A DNA stretch of 64,000 nucleotides from Bradyrhizobium frederickii (GCF_004570865.1 NZ_SPQS01000020.1:1-64000), one strand, 5' to 3'; positions 7,139 to 15,580 are shown, counted from the stretch's first letter. Numbers and translations: made by a program. The notes: a model not told the origin generated them from the letters alone.

Positions 7139-8095
7139 GGTTCTCGTGGCCGGGTCGGGGCTGCGCCTCGGTACGGCATCCCAGAATATCGAGAAGGACT
7201 TTTGGGTCTGCTGGACGCTGGATGCCTTATTCCATGGCCTGAAGACGGGAGGACCGCGCCTCCTTTTCAAAGGCGGAACATCCTTGTCTAAAGGGTTCGG
7301 TCTGATCAATCGTTTCTCCGAAGATATAGACGTAACGGTGTTTCGGGATGATATCGGCGAGCCGGCGACCATCGAGGAGCTTGACGCGCTCAGCGGCAAG
7401 AAACGTCGGGAGCGGCTTGATGCAATCAAGGACGCCTGCAAAGCTTACATTAATGGCTCGCTGCGCGCTGAGTTGACGCGGATCCTCCAGCATCGGCTTC
7501 AGGCTGCCGGCCTCGATGCCGGTGCAGCACGCGTGGAAGCCGACGAGGCCGATCCCGACGGGCAGACGCTGTTGATCTGGTATCCCGCGGCGACACCGCG
7601 GTCGGATTATGTGCGGGCGGCGATCAAGATCGAGTCAGGCGCAAAATCCGCGCTCGACCCAAATAGCGATGTGCCGATAACGCACCTTCTGGGACAAGGT
7701 CGTCATCCTCCATGGGTTGCGCCGCTGGTTCGACCAGCGCGGCGAGCTGCGCGGCGGCGGTCAACGCGTGTCCCGTCACTACTACGACCTGCACCAGCTA
7801 GTTCGGGACCCGATCGGAGAAGCCGCTATGGCTGACACAGAGCTCGGCGCGGACTGCGTCGGCGCATGCCCGCATGTTCTTCAATCGACCGGACTTTGAT
7901 CTTGCGAGTGCGGCGCCCGGTTCGTTCGCGCTGGCCCCACATGACGCGATGATCGACCAGTTGCGCGTCGATTACAGAGCCATGAAAGGCATGATCTTCG
8001 GCGAACCGCCAAACTTTGAAGCTGTGCTCGCCAGCATCAGTTCGCTCGAAGCTCGCCTGAATCAGAACGGAGGGGGCCAACGAGAGGCGCGATGA
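7119..8095 (+). pseudogene. AbiEii/AbiGii-type nucleotidyltransferase toxin, broken
   Basis: The start at 7119 has GGAGG at 7106-7110. The protein shows the toxin nucleotidyltransferase core: LLFKGGTSLSKGFGLINRFSEDID (the GS...D.D motif), then KKRRERLDAIK and IKIESGAKSALDP. Compared with intact relatives, a short segment is missing after residue 9. Another is missing after SDVPIT at about 7680, where the frame also changes. The remainder continues in a second frame (RRWFDQRGELRGGGQ, VSRHYYDLHQL at 7717-7850) and a third (MFFNRPDFDLASAAPGSF to 8095). At least three lesions mean no toxin can be made. Intact homologues act as toxins neutralised by AbiEi. Confidence 0.75.
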
Positions 8096-8722
8096 AGCCA
8101 TAAGCGTCCACTCCGACGAATTGCGCCCGCTTTTCCTGAGGCGCGCGCCGCGCCGATAAATGACGCTCGGTATCAAGGGAAGTACTAAGAAATTAGCCCG
8201 AACCGATGCTCCCTTTGTCTGACTGCCCGCGAGGCTAATGCGAGCGGGTCGCCGAGCGCAGCGGAAGCCTCCCTGCCCATCAACTCGTCGCCGTCACGCG
8301 CAAGTATTTTTACTCCGCTCTGCTTAGCAGATCTGCTCCCGCCCACGACCACCATCGCGGGAGTGCGCTAACGCTCGATCCCCGGCATTGATGTATCTGA
8401 AGAATCTCATTTTCATTTGCCGCTGCAGCGGCCAACATGAATTGGCTCACAGCCCGCAGATCGAGATTTAAGCGAGCGCTTCAAAAAGGGCAAAATTCAT
8501 GCGCCATCCTGATCCTGCAATGATCCCGGTCGGGTTGTGGCCACAGCCAACGGAAGCTGTGGCCAAAGGACGATCTAGATCGGATTGTCGCGCCGGCGAA
8601 GGTCATGAAACCACGGAAAAGGGACGGGAGGGATCGAGCCTGGAATCAAGCGCTGCAAATGATTGCCGCCCGGCTGTCGCGCGGGCCGGCACTTTACGTT
8701 AACATCCGCTGGCCAGCTTGTA
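8096..8722. other. Intergenic stretch with no recognised gene
   Basis: Short frames occur on both strands. One plus-strand frame from about 8553 to 8780 (KLWPKDDLDRIVAPAKVM...) is open but resembles nothing I know. The segment 8320-8380 is rich in short inverted GC repeats. No RNA gene or IS end is identified. Confidence 0.4.
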
Positions 8723-8896
8723 ATGCGCACCCGAATCCGATCGCCTCGGGAGCAAAGGGCGATCATCCGACCGCTTGACCCTTCCCACCCTCAGAGCTGG
8801 GACAATCCCGATAATGAGGAAATTTGGCTTGAGCTGGCGCGCGCCATTGGGCGACAGATTGCACGGGACGAAAAGGATGTCACGGGCAGCCGATAG
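8723..8896 (+). CDS. Small acidic hypothetical protein just upstream of the recombinase
   Basis: This encodes about 57 residues from an ATG at 8723, ending 9 bp before the recombinase start. The second half (IRPLDPSHPQSWDNPDNEEI, WLELARAIGRQIARDE) is helical with a balanced charge pattern and looks like a real protein. No ribosome site is visible at 8723, so the true start may differ. Being in the same operon as a large serine recombinase makes a role in recombination directionality possible, but nothing in the sequence proves it. Confidence 0.45.
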   Translation: MRTRIRSPREQRAIIRPLDPSHPQSWDNPDNEEIWLELARAIGRQIARDEKDVTGSR

Positions 8897-8905
8897 GGGA
8901 ACGGC

Positions 8906-10609
8906 ATGACGGCAGGGTCACCCAAAATGAGAGCCGTACTATACGCCCGCTATTCCAGCGACATGCAAAAGGCGACCTCGATTGACGGTCAGCTATTGCT
9001 CTGCCGAAAGGTCGCCGAACGCAATAACCTAGATGTCATCGATGAATTCGTCGATGCCGCAAAGTCTGGTCTTACCGAAGATGCGCGGGACGGCTATCAA
9101 CGATTGCTAAACGGTGTTCGAAACCATGACTTTGACGTGGTCATCGTTGAGCATTTCGACCGCTTGTCGCGCGATCCCGCAACGATCCAGCGCCTAAAGC
9201 AGGTTTTCGAGTTCAACGGCGTTGAGCTGATGGATCAGAAAGGCATTTACGCCACCGCTACCGATATCAGCATCGCAAGTCTCTATAACACGATTTACAA
9301 ACCGCAGCTTGCCGACAAGGTTCGGCGCGGCCATGACAACGCTGTCGCTAACGGAAAAATTCCGGGCTCATACGCGTATGGCTATCGGCCGAGGCCTGGT
9401 GCGCCCGGCGAGCGCCTGATCGATAAGAACGAAGCAAAGATCGTACTCCGCATCTTCAAGGAATATGCTTCGGGCCGTTCAACCCGAAATATTGCAGCTG
9501 ACCTCTCCCACGAAGGTGTGCCCTCGCCTGGCGCCACCCGTCACAAGGACAAGGCCGGTCGCACCACTTGGAATCATCAGTGCATCACTGGCGGTCGTCA
9601 TGGTCGCGGCATTATCGGCAACGAGTTGTATATCGGCGAGATACATTGGAACGTTCGCTCGACAATTCTCAACCCGGAAACGCAGAAGAAACAGAAGCGC
9701 CGCAATCCGGAAGAACGGCACATCATCGTCAAGAATCCCGAGCTACGGATCATTCCGCAAGCACTCTGGGATACGGTGCAGAAGGTTCGCAGCGCGCGCG
9801 CTGTCCATATGTTCGGGCCGACCGGCAAGCCGCAGCGCCGCTCAATGATTCCGCGCAACAATGAGCACCCGCTTGCCGGTGTCCTCCGGTGCGGCGTTTG
9901 CAACGGCCCTATGCGAATTGCGCAATCGTCCCGGAATGGCGCGCCGCGCGCCGCATGCGCCAACGCGCATCAGCGAGGCACCTGCGAGCACACCCGTAGC
10001 TTTGACATGGACGTTCTACTTGAGGATGTTTCCGTCAAGATTGACGTGAAATTGCTTTCGCCAAAAGCCATTGAAGAGGCGATGAGTGCTTGGCAGGAGG
10101 AACGCAAGAAAGATCGAAAAAAAGTTAGCGAACGCACCAATCTCGAGCGTCGACGCCGTACGCTAACTGCCGAGATAGAGCGCCTATCATATGCCATCGC
10201 AAACAGCCGTCGTAAACCCGATGAGCTGCTCAAGCGGATCGATGAGTGCGATATGGAGCGCGAAAACGTTGATGCGCGCTTGCGGCTGCTGGGCAACGGC
10301 AGCGAGAACGTGAGCCCGTTTGACCACCCGAAGTTCGGCGAGCTTTACCGTTCGGAAGTTAAAAAATTGCTCACCGCGCTCAAGATAAATTCGAAAGCGA
10401 TCGAAACCCGCGTCGCCTTCCGTAACTTGATTGACTGCATTTTGGTGCATCCAGTTCGCAAGCGGATGCCCTACGAATATACGCCCTACCTGAAAAGTGC
10501 CGCCCTTTGCGGCATGAAGCTTTTCCCGGAAAACCGACGCAAGGGAGAAAAAATCGACATGTTGGCCTACTACGATAACGGCAAATCAGGGAAGTCCGTG
10601 TCCTCGTAA
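8906..10609 (+). CDS. Large serine recombinase (island integrase)
   Basis: This is a 567-residue site-specific recombinase. The resolvase domain starts at residue ~9 with AVLYARYSSDMQ, where Ser17 is the expected nucleophile, and continues with VDAAKSG and VIVEHFDRLSRDP. The recombinase domain follows (GHDNAVANGKIPGSYAYGYR, RNIAADLSHEGVPSP). A zinc-ribbon comes next with two Cys pairs (CGVC at ~331 and CANAHQRGTC), then a coiled coil of Arg/Glu-rich helices and a C-terminal domain. AGGGGA precedes the ATG. This is the only clearly intact mobility gene in the island and probably its integrase. Its last codons (SVSS, stop) overlap the antisense of ybgC, so the 3' end appears to be supplied by the attachment site. 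Confidence 0.9.
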   Translation: MTAGSPKMRAVLYARYSSDMQKATSIDGQLLLCRKVAERNNLDVIDEFVDAAKSGLTEDARDGYQRLLNGVRNHDFDVVIVEHFDRLSRDPATIQRLKQVFEFNGVELMDQKGIYATATDISIASLYNTIYKPQLADKVRRGHDNAVANGKIPGSYAYGYRPRPGAPGERLIDKNEAKIVLRIFKEYASGRSTRNIAADLSHEGVPSPGATRHKDKAGRTTWNHQCITGGRHGRGIIGNELYIGEIHWNVRSTILNPETQKKQKRRNPEERHIIVKNPELRIIPQALWDTVQKVRSARAVHMFGPTGKPQRRSMIPRNNEHPLAGVLRCGVCNGPMRIAQSSRNGAPRAACANAHQRGTCEHTRSFDMDVLLEDVSVKIDVKLLSPKAIEEAMSAWQEERKKDRKKVSERTNLERRRRTLTAEIERLSYAIANSRRKPDELLKRIDECDMERENVDARLRLLGNGSENVSPFDHPKFGELYRSEVKKLLTALKINSKAIETRVAFRNLIDCILVHPVRKRMPYEYTPYLKSAALCGMKLFPENRRKGEKIDMLAYYDNGKSGKSVSS

Positions 10610-10671
10610 TAGACGCGGACCTGCATGTGATGGCGGCCGTCGCGGATCTCGCCGTCGAGATGAGCTGTCAC
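10570..10671 (-). pseudogene. ybgC: ybgC (tol-pal acyl-CoA thioesterase), 5' fragment cut by the island
   Basis: From a GTG at 10671 the frame reads HLDGEIRDGRHHMQ, then VRVYYEDTDF. This is the start of the YbgC hotdog thioesterase, including the conserved Tyr-x-Asp-Thr-Asp region with its catalytic Asp. Intact proteins continue SGIVYHANYLRFMERGR. Here the reading switches after Phe26 into PDLPLS and a stop at 10570-10572. The switch is at the end of the serine recombinase gene, so the remaining ~100 codons lie beyond the island or are lost. YbgC works beside TolQRAB and Pal at the inner membrane. In related genomes ybgC lies close to ruvB and heads the tol operon, which agrees with this position. 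Confidence 0.8.
10586..10612. other. Probable island attachment junction (attR-like)
   Basis: Native ybgC sequence, recognisable to its GAGGACACGGACTTC codons, meets recombinase-gene sequence here. Large serine recombinases cross over at a central dinucleotide inside short unrelated att half-sites. The exact core cannot be fixed without the other end or an empty site. Confidence 0.6.
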
Positions 10672-10698
10672 GTCGCGAGCCTCTTCGCTTGTCGCTAA

Positions 10699-10727
10699 CC
10701 GGCCCGTTTTTGCGCAAAAACAGCCGG
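10699..10727. repeat. Strong palindrome between the metallophosphoesterase gene and ybgC
   Basis: The 16-bp perfect palindrome GTTTTTGCGCAAAAAC (10706-10721) is flanked by CCGGC and GCCGG arms. It lies 15 bp past the 3' end of the metallophosphoesterase gene. It may act as a terminator or an mRNA 3' hairpin, but the T-run is inside the stem, so this is uncertain. Confidence 0.5.
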
Positions 10728-10741
10728 CGGCGCAAGCGGGG

Positions 10742-11662
10742 CTAGGACACAGCCGGCCCTGTCCTTCCCAGCGTCACCTCGACGATCTCGGGCGGCACGC
10801 CGAATCGGACCGGCATGATGCTGCAACCGAGGCCGCCGGAGACAATGAGATCGCATTTCAGCCTGATATGGCCATAGGCGAGCCGGATGCCCTGCTGCTT
10901 TGCGACGGCGGGGGACCAGCCGAGCAGGCGGACCTGGCCGCCATGGGTATGGCCGGATAGTTGCAGCGCGACGCGCGCGGGCACGCGCGGCGCGATATTG
11001 GGCTCATGCGCCAGCAGGATCACAGGCGCATCGTCGGTGACCTTGGCGAGCGTGGCGTTGAGATCGTCGGCGCCGAAGTGCGCCATGCTGCGCAAGCGCC
11101 GCGCCGGCAGGAAGGCCAGCTGATCACCTAAGCCGGCGAGCCAGAATGGGCGGCCATCCTTGGTGAGGCGGACCGCGTCGTTCTCGTAGACAGGAATGCC
11201 GGCTGCTTCGAGCGCACGATGCGCCATCGTCGGCCCGCGCCCCGTGCGCTGCACGGTCTTGTCGTCCCAATAATCGTGATTGCCCATGACGGCATGGACG
11301 CCGAGCGGCGCCTTGAGGCCGGCGAGCACCCTCGCCCATTCCCTCGACGGAATGAAGCGCGTGACATGATGGAGACCGGCGACATAATCGCCGAGCAGCA
11401 CGACGAGGTCGGCGTTCAGCGCATTGGTGCGCTCGACGATGCCCTCGATCCGCTCCAGCGACATCCAGGGATCGCAGGCATGGATATCGGCGATGGCGGC
11501 GATCTTCAGCGGCAGATCCGCCGGCCATTGCCGCGGCTTCGGATGATAGCGGGTGACGCGGAGCCGCAGCACCGGCTCGACGCCGACGCCATAGGCGGCG
11601 GTCGAGACACCGAGGACGGACAGGCCGCCGATGGAACGAATGAAATGACGACGCGTGATCAT
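10742..11662 (-). CDS. Tat-exported metallophosphoesterase
   Basis: This is a 306-residue calcineurin-like phosphoesterase. A twin-arginine signal (MITRRHFIRSIGGLSVLGVS) points to export of the folded protein or membrane attachment. The metal-binding motifs appear in order: IADIHACDPW (D-x-H), LLGDYVAG (GD), MGNHDYW (GNHD), LAHEPN, and SGHTHGGQ (GHTHGG). This order matches YkuE/YaeI-type enzymes, which can hydrolyse lipid phosphoesters. The true substrate is unknown. It follows ruvB on the same strand with a 123-bp gap and precedes the ybgC fragment. Confidence 0.88.
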   Translation of the reverse strand: MITRRHFIRSIGGLSVLGVSTAAYGVGVEPVLRLRVTRYHPKPRQWPADLPLKIAAIADIHACDPWMSLERIEGIVERTNALNADLVVLLGDYVAGLHHVTRFIPSREWARVLAGLKAPLGVHAVMGNHDYWDDKTVQRTGRGPTMAHRALEAAGIPVYENDAVRLTKDGRPFWLAGLGDQLAFLPARRLRSMAHFGADDLNATLAKVTDDAPVILLAHEPNIAPRVPARVALQLSGHTHGGQVRLLGWSPAVAKQQGIRLAYGHIRLKCDLIVSGGLGCSIMPVRFGVPPEIVEVTLGRTGPAVS

Positions 11663-11785
11663 GAAAATCCGATCGAGATGCGCCTTCTTGATGGGGTCCG
11701 ATTGGAGCGGAATTGGGGTGCGCTCGTGCAGATCGTCTGCACGAGATGACCGGAAATTGATGACAGAAGGCTGGATTAGCGCAGA

Positions 11786-12844
11786 TCAGTCGTCGCTCTC
11801 GTCCGTCCCGAACAGGCCGAACTGTGCCGCAGCATCGCGCGAGGGCTCGGCGATGCCGAGATGGCGGAAGGCATGCGAGGTGAGCAGGCGGCCGCGCGGA
11901 GTGCGCTGGAGGTAGCCGCACTGGATGAGGTAAGGCTCGATGATGTCCTCGATCGCATCGCGCGGCTCGGACAAGGCGGCGGCCATGGTCTCGACGCCGA
12001 CCGGGCCGCCGCCATAGTTTGTCGCGATGGTCGAGAGATAGCGGCGATCCATGGCATCTAGCCCAGCGGCGTCGACCTCGAGCGCGCTCAGCGCGTGGTC
12101 GGCGATCTTGCGATCGATCTTGTCGGCATCGGCTGCGGAGGCAAAATCGCGCACGCGCCTGAGCAACCGCCCGGCGATGCGCGGCGTGCCGCGGGCGCGG
12201 CGCGCGATCTCGTTGGCGCCGTCAGAGGTCATGCCGACATTGAGCACGCGCGCGCCGCGGCTGACGATGCTCTCCAGTTCCTCGATGGTGTAGAAATTCA
12301 GCCGCACCGGAATGCCGAAGCGGTCGCGCAACGGATTGGTGAGCAGGCCCGCGCGCGTGGTGGCGCCGACGAGCGTGAATTTCGACAGCTCGATCTTGAC
12401 CGAGCGCGCCGCCGGACCCTCGCCGATGATGAGGTCGAGCTGAAAATCCTCCATCGCGGGATAGAGCACCTCTTCCACCGCCGGGCTCAGGCGATGGATC
12501 TCGTCGATGAAGAGCACGTCGCGCTCTTCGAGATTGGTGAGGAGCGCGGCGAGATCGCCCGCCTTGGCGATGACAGGGCCCGAGGTGGCACGGAAGCCGA
12601 CGCCGAGTTCCTTCGCGACGATCTGCGCCAGCGTGGTCTTGCCGAGGCCCGGGGGGCCTACGAACAGCACGTGATCCAGCGCCTCGCCGCGCTTGCGCGC
12701 CGCCTCGATGAAGATCGAGAGGTTCTTGCGCGCCTGCTGCTGGCCGACGAAATCCGACAGCGATTGCGGACGCAGCGCGGTGTCACCGACATCGTCGCTG
12801 CGGCGCTCGGGCGAGACCATGCGGTTGGCCTTGGGGTCGCTCAC
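11786..12844 (-). CDS. ruvB: RuvB, Holliday junction branch-migration ATPase
   Basis: At 352 residues this is the usual length for RuvB. The AAA+ core shows Walker A GPPGLGKT (residues 63-70), Walker B LFIDEIH (DEIH 114-117), sensor 1 in TLVGATTRAGLL, and a C-terminal winged helix (DAMDRRYLSTIATNYGGGPVG, PYLIQCGYLQRTPRGR). RuvB hexamers pump DNA through Holliday junctions held by RuvA. Cleavage is by RuvC, and all three genes lie in order C-A-B on the minus strand. A palindromic repeat separates it from ruvA. Confidence 0.97.
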   Translation of the reverse strand: MSDPKANRMVSPERRSDDVGDTALRPQSLSDFVGQQQARKNLSIFIEAARKRGEALDHVLFVGPPGLGKTTLAQIVAKELGVGFRATSGPVIAKAGDLAALLTNLEERDVLFIDEIHRLSPAVEEVLYPAMEDFQLDLIIGEGPAARSVKIELSKFTLVGATTRAGLLTNPLRDRFGIPVRLNFYTIEELESIVSRGARVLNVGMTSDGANEIARRARGTPRIAGRLLRRVRDFASAADADKIDRKIADHALSALEVDAAGLDAMDRRYLSTIATNYGGGPVGVETMAAALSEPRDAIEDIIEPYLIQCGYLQRTPRGRLLTSHAFRHLGIAEPSRDAAAQFGLFGTDESDD

Positions 12845-12857
12845 TCAGCGAACTCCT

Positions 12858-12983
12858 CGTAGGGTGGGCAAAGGCGCGCTTCGCGCCGTGCCCACCATGT
12901 CTCCAGTCGGTTGAAAGATGGGGGGCACGCTTCCGCCTTCGCTCTTCGAGCTACGGCGGACAAGTCGCTTTGCCCACCCTACG
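12858..12983. repeat. Palindromic repeat, family B (GTAGGGTGGGCAAAG arms)
   Basis: The 16-bp arms CGTAGGGTGGGCAAAG and CTTTGCCCACCCTACG bound the element in the ruvA-ruvB gap. Related copies lie at 48005 and 53612. Confidence 0.8.
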
Positions 12984-13002
12984 AGACTGACCATTGCCGC
13001 GC

Positions 13003-13620
13003 TCACTTCGCCAATTCCTTCAGGCCGAGCCGGATGAGCTGCGCCGTCCCGGCGCCTTCACCCGCGCTGCGCGAGGCCGATGCAATCGCAGCAGCCGCCT
13101 GCGGCTGGCCGTAGCCGAGATTGACCAGCGCGGAGATCGCATCGGCAACCGGACGTGGTGCGCGCTGATCGTCGACGGCACCGGCAAGATGCACGACGGC
13201 GGGATCGACATTGGCGAAGGCCGGCGCCTTGTCCTTCAGTTCCGTGACGATGCGCTCGGCGACCTTGGGGCCGACGCCGGGCGTGCGCGCCACCGCCGCC
13301 TTGTCGCGCAGCGCAATCGCATTGGCGAGATCGGCCGGCACCAGCGTGCCGAGCACGGCGAGCGCGACCTTGGCGCCCACGCCCTGCACGGTCTGGAGCA
13401 GGCGAAACCATTCGCGCTCCTGGTCGGTGCGGAAGCCGAACAGTTTTATTTGATCCTCGCGGACATAGGTCTCGATCGACAGCACGGCGGCCTCGCCCGG
13501 CGAGGGCAGATGCTGCAGCGTGCGCGAGGAGCAGTGCACCTGATAGCCGACGCCGCCGACGTCGAGGATGACGAAATCCTCGCCGTAGGAATCGATCAGG
13601 CCCTTGAGCTTGCCGATCAT
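13003..13620 (-). CDS. ruvA: RuvA, Holliday junction recognition subunit
   Basis: This is 205 residues. Domain I is an OB fold beginning MIGKLKGLIDSYGEDFVILD and VGGVGYQVHCSS. Domain II holds two helix-hairpin-helix motifs (LLQTVQGVGAKVALAVLG and RTPGVGPKVAERIVTELK). The flexible linker is followed by domain III (ALVNLGYGQPQAAAAI), which contacts RuvB. RuvA tetramers bind the four-way junction and load RuvB. The gene lies between ruvC and ruvB on the same strand, with repeat-containing gaps on both sides. Confidence 0.96.
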   Translation of the reverse strand: MIGKLKGLIDSYGEDFVILDVGGVGYQVHCSSRTLQHLPSPGEAAVLSIETYVREDQIKLFGFRTDQEREWFRLLQTVQGVGAKVALAVLGTLVPADLANAIALRDKAAVARTPGVGPKVAERIVTELKDKAPAFANVDPAVVHLAGAVDDQRAPRPVADAISALVNLGYGQPQAAAAIASASRSAGEGAGTAQLIRLGLKELAK

Positions 13621-13666
13621 CGCTGCGCACCCATCGCTTGAAGGACGCTCGGCATCGTCTGTCCGT

Positions 13667-13813
13667 TCCCTCCCCCCTTGTGGGGGAGGGTTAGGGAGGG
13701 GGGTGCCACACGGGGATTGTCTCGAAGGCGTGAGGAATGCGCGCCAGGCTTGACGGCGGCACCGCCGCTGCGGCTACCCCTCTCCCCGACCCTCCCCCAC
13801 AAGGGGGGAGGGA
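13667..13813. repeat. Palindromic repeat, family A (25-bp perfect arms)
   Basis: The arms at 13667-13691 and 13789-13813 are exact reverse complements. They are C/G-rich and centred on CCTTGTGG / CCACAAGG. The element fills the ruvA-ruvC gap. Diverged relatives lie at 19108, 25643 and 32523. Confidence 0.8.
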
Positions 13814-13854
13814 GCACACCGTCCACGCGGCTCATCTGTGCCTCACAACGCGCA

Positions 13855-14382
13855 TTAGAGACCCGCCACCTTCAGCCTAAGCGCGGTGCTCTGGCGGTGA
13901 TGGGCGTGGGTGATGGCGATGGCGAGCGCGTCGGCGGCGTCGGCTGACGGCGGCTCGGCTTTCGGCAGCAGAATCTTCAGCATCATCGCGATCTGGGCCT
14001 TCTCGGCGTGACCGGCGCCGACGACGGTTTTCTTGACCTGATTGGGCGCGTATTCGGCGACCGGGATGCCGAACATTGCGGGCGCCAGCATGGCGACGCC
14101 GCGGGCCTGACCGAGCTTCAGCGTCGCGACGCCGTCCTTGTTGACGAAGGTCTGCTCGACCGCGGCTTCGATCGGCTGATGGTTCGAGAGCACGGCCGCG
14201 AGCCCTTCATGGATCGCGAGCAGCCGGCTCGCCAGCGGCAGGTCGTTCGCCGGTTCCACCGAGCCGCAGGCCACGTAGATCAGGCGGTTGCCGTCAGCCT
14301 CGATCACGCCCCAGCCGGTGCGGCGCAGGCCGGGGTCGATGCCGATGATGCGAACGGGGCCACGAATCGGGAGCGCAGTCAT
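13855..14382 (-). CDS. ruvC: RuvC, Holliday junction resolvase
   Basis: From the ATG at 14382 the protein has 175 residues, the normal length. The RNase H-like active site is visible: Asp16 in IIGIDPGLRRTGWG, Glu76 in VEQTFVNKD, and Asp148 and Asp151 in ADAADALAIAI. RuvC nicks Holliday junctions symmetrically after branch migration by RuvAB. An upstream in-frame extension to 14487 is rejected because it is compositionally unlike the family. A LexA-like box lies 33 to 47 bp before the start. Confidence 0.95.
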   Translation of the reverse strand: MTALPIRGPVRIIGIDPGLRRTGWGVIEADGNRLIYVACGSVEPANDLPLASRLLAIHEGLAAVLSNHQPIEAAVEQTFVNKDGVATLKLGQARGVAMLAPAMFGIPVAEYAPNQVKKTVVGAGHAEKAQIAMMLKILLPKAEPPSADAADALAIAITHAHHRQSTALRLKVAGL

Positions 14383-14414
14383 GGGCCAGTGATAGCGGCT
14401 GGCCGGGCGCAGGG

Positions 14415-14429
14415 AAACAGAAACAGAAC
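14415..14429 (-). promoter_or_regulatory. Candidate LexA (SOS) box before ruvC
   Basis: In the ruvC sense this reads GTTC-N7-GTTT, one mismatch from the alphaproteobacterial LexA consensus GTTC-N7-GTTC. Its distance from the start (33-47 bp) fits a promoter operator. It is based on motif and context only. Confidence 0.4.
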
Positions 14430-14491
14430 GGAAGTAACAGGGGAAGTGGGGCCCTCGCCGAAGAGTGCCGCGCTGTCCATCATGCACTCCA

Positions 14492-14598
14492 GTGTCATAC
14501 CCCGCGAAAGCGGGGTATCCAGTACGCTGCGGCTTCTCCGTACCTTACTGGCTTCTCTGGAATGCTGGGTCGCCCGGTCAAGCCGGGCGACGACAGCG
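14492..14598. repeat. Palindromic repeat, family E
   Basis: It begins GTGTCATACCCCGCG and ends CCGGGCGACGACAGCGG. The same family occurs at 63445 and, more diverged, at 25228 and 44580. It fills the ruvC-yebC gap. Confidence 0.7.
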
Positions 14599-14615
14599 GA
14601 ATTCGGTGCTGGCGA

Positions 14616-15362
14616 TCAGCCGCCCATCTTCGCCATCAGCGCGTCCGACACCTCGAAATTGGCGTAGACGTTCTGGACATCGTCGTGCTCGTTGAGCAAA
14701 TCCATCAGCTTGAGCAGCTTCTCGCCGGTCTCGTCGTCGACGGCGACCGTGTTCTGCGGCTTCCAGATCAGCGCGGCCTTGCGCGGCTCGCCGAACTTGG
14801 CTTCCAGCGCCTTGGCGACGTCGCGATAGCCTTCGGTCGAGGCGTAGATCTCGTGACCGCCTTCGCCGGAGACGACGTCGTCGGCGCCGGCCTCGATCGC
14901 GGCATCGAGCACGGCGTCGTCGGAAGCGACGCTGCGGTCGTATTCGATGATGCCGGTGCGGTCGAACATGAAGGAGACCGAGCCGGTTTCGCCGAGATTG
15001 CCGCCGGACTTGGTGAAGAAGGAGCGGATGTCGGAGGCGGCGCGGTTGCGGTTGTCGGTCAGCGCTTCGACGATGACGGCGACGCCGCCGGGGCCGTAAC
15101 CCTCGTAGCGGATCTCGTCATAGTTCTCGCCGTCGCTGCCGAGCGCCTTCTTGATGGCGCGCTCGATGTTGTCCTTCGGCATGTTCTCCTGCCGCGCCGC
15201 GATCACGGCGGCGCGCAGACGGGGGTTCATGGCGGGGTCGGGCGTACCGAGCTTGGCGGCGACCGTGATTTCCCGCGCCAGCTTGCCGAACAGCTTCGAC
15301 TTCTGGGCATCCTGCCGCCCCTTGCGGTGCATGATGTTCTTGAATTGGGAATGTCCGGCCAT
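14616..15362 (-). CDS. YebC/PmpR-family DNA-binding regulator or translation factor
   Basis: At 248 residues this is a full-length YebC protein. It starts MAGHSQFKNIMHRKGRQDAQ and carries FGKLAREITVAAKLG, NPRLRAAVIAARQENMPKDN, YEGYGPGGVAVIVEALTDN and SFFTKSGGNLGETGSV. Family members were described as transcriptional regulators (PmpR). Others are ribosome-associated factors that relieve stalling at proline stretches. It is encoded upstream of ruvC on the same strand, a conserved neighbourhood in many bacteria. The ATG at 15362 is the conserved start. Confidence 0.93.
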   Translation of the reverse strand: MAGHSQFKNIMHRKGRQDAQKSKLFGKLAREITVAAKLGTPDPAMNPRLRAAVIAARQENMPKDNIERAIKKALGSDGENYDEIRYEGYGPGGVAVIVEALTDNRNRAASDIRSFFTKSGGNLGETGSVSFMFDRTGIIEYDRSVASDDAVLDAAIEAGADDVVSGEGGHEIYASTEGYRDVAKALEAKFGEPRKAALIWKPQNTVAVDDETGEKLLKLMDLLNEHDDVQNVYANFEVSDALMAKMGG

Positions 15363-15580
15363 GCGTGGTCTCTTGGGAAATCGTCAGCCAAAGGTGAGCG
15401 TGGGAAGCGCGGCCTTATAGGCCGCCACCCCACCGGAATCAAAGGGATCTGCTGCTCCAAGGTAGCACTGTAAAGATAGCCGCCGTAATGGCCGGCGCCT
15501 AGAGATCGGGCATTGTTAACCCTGATTTCATTCCAGCCTGCGAAAATAGCGCCCGACCGTTCCCCGACAAGAGAGAGCTG

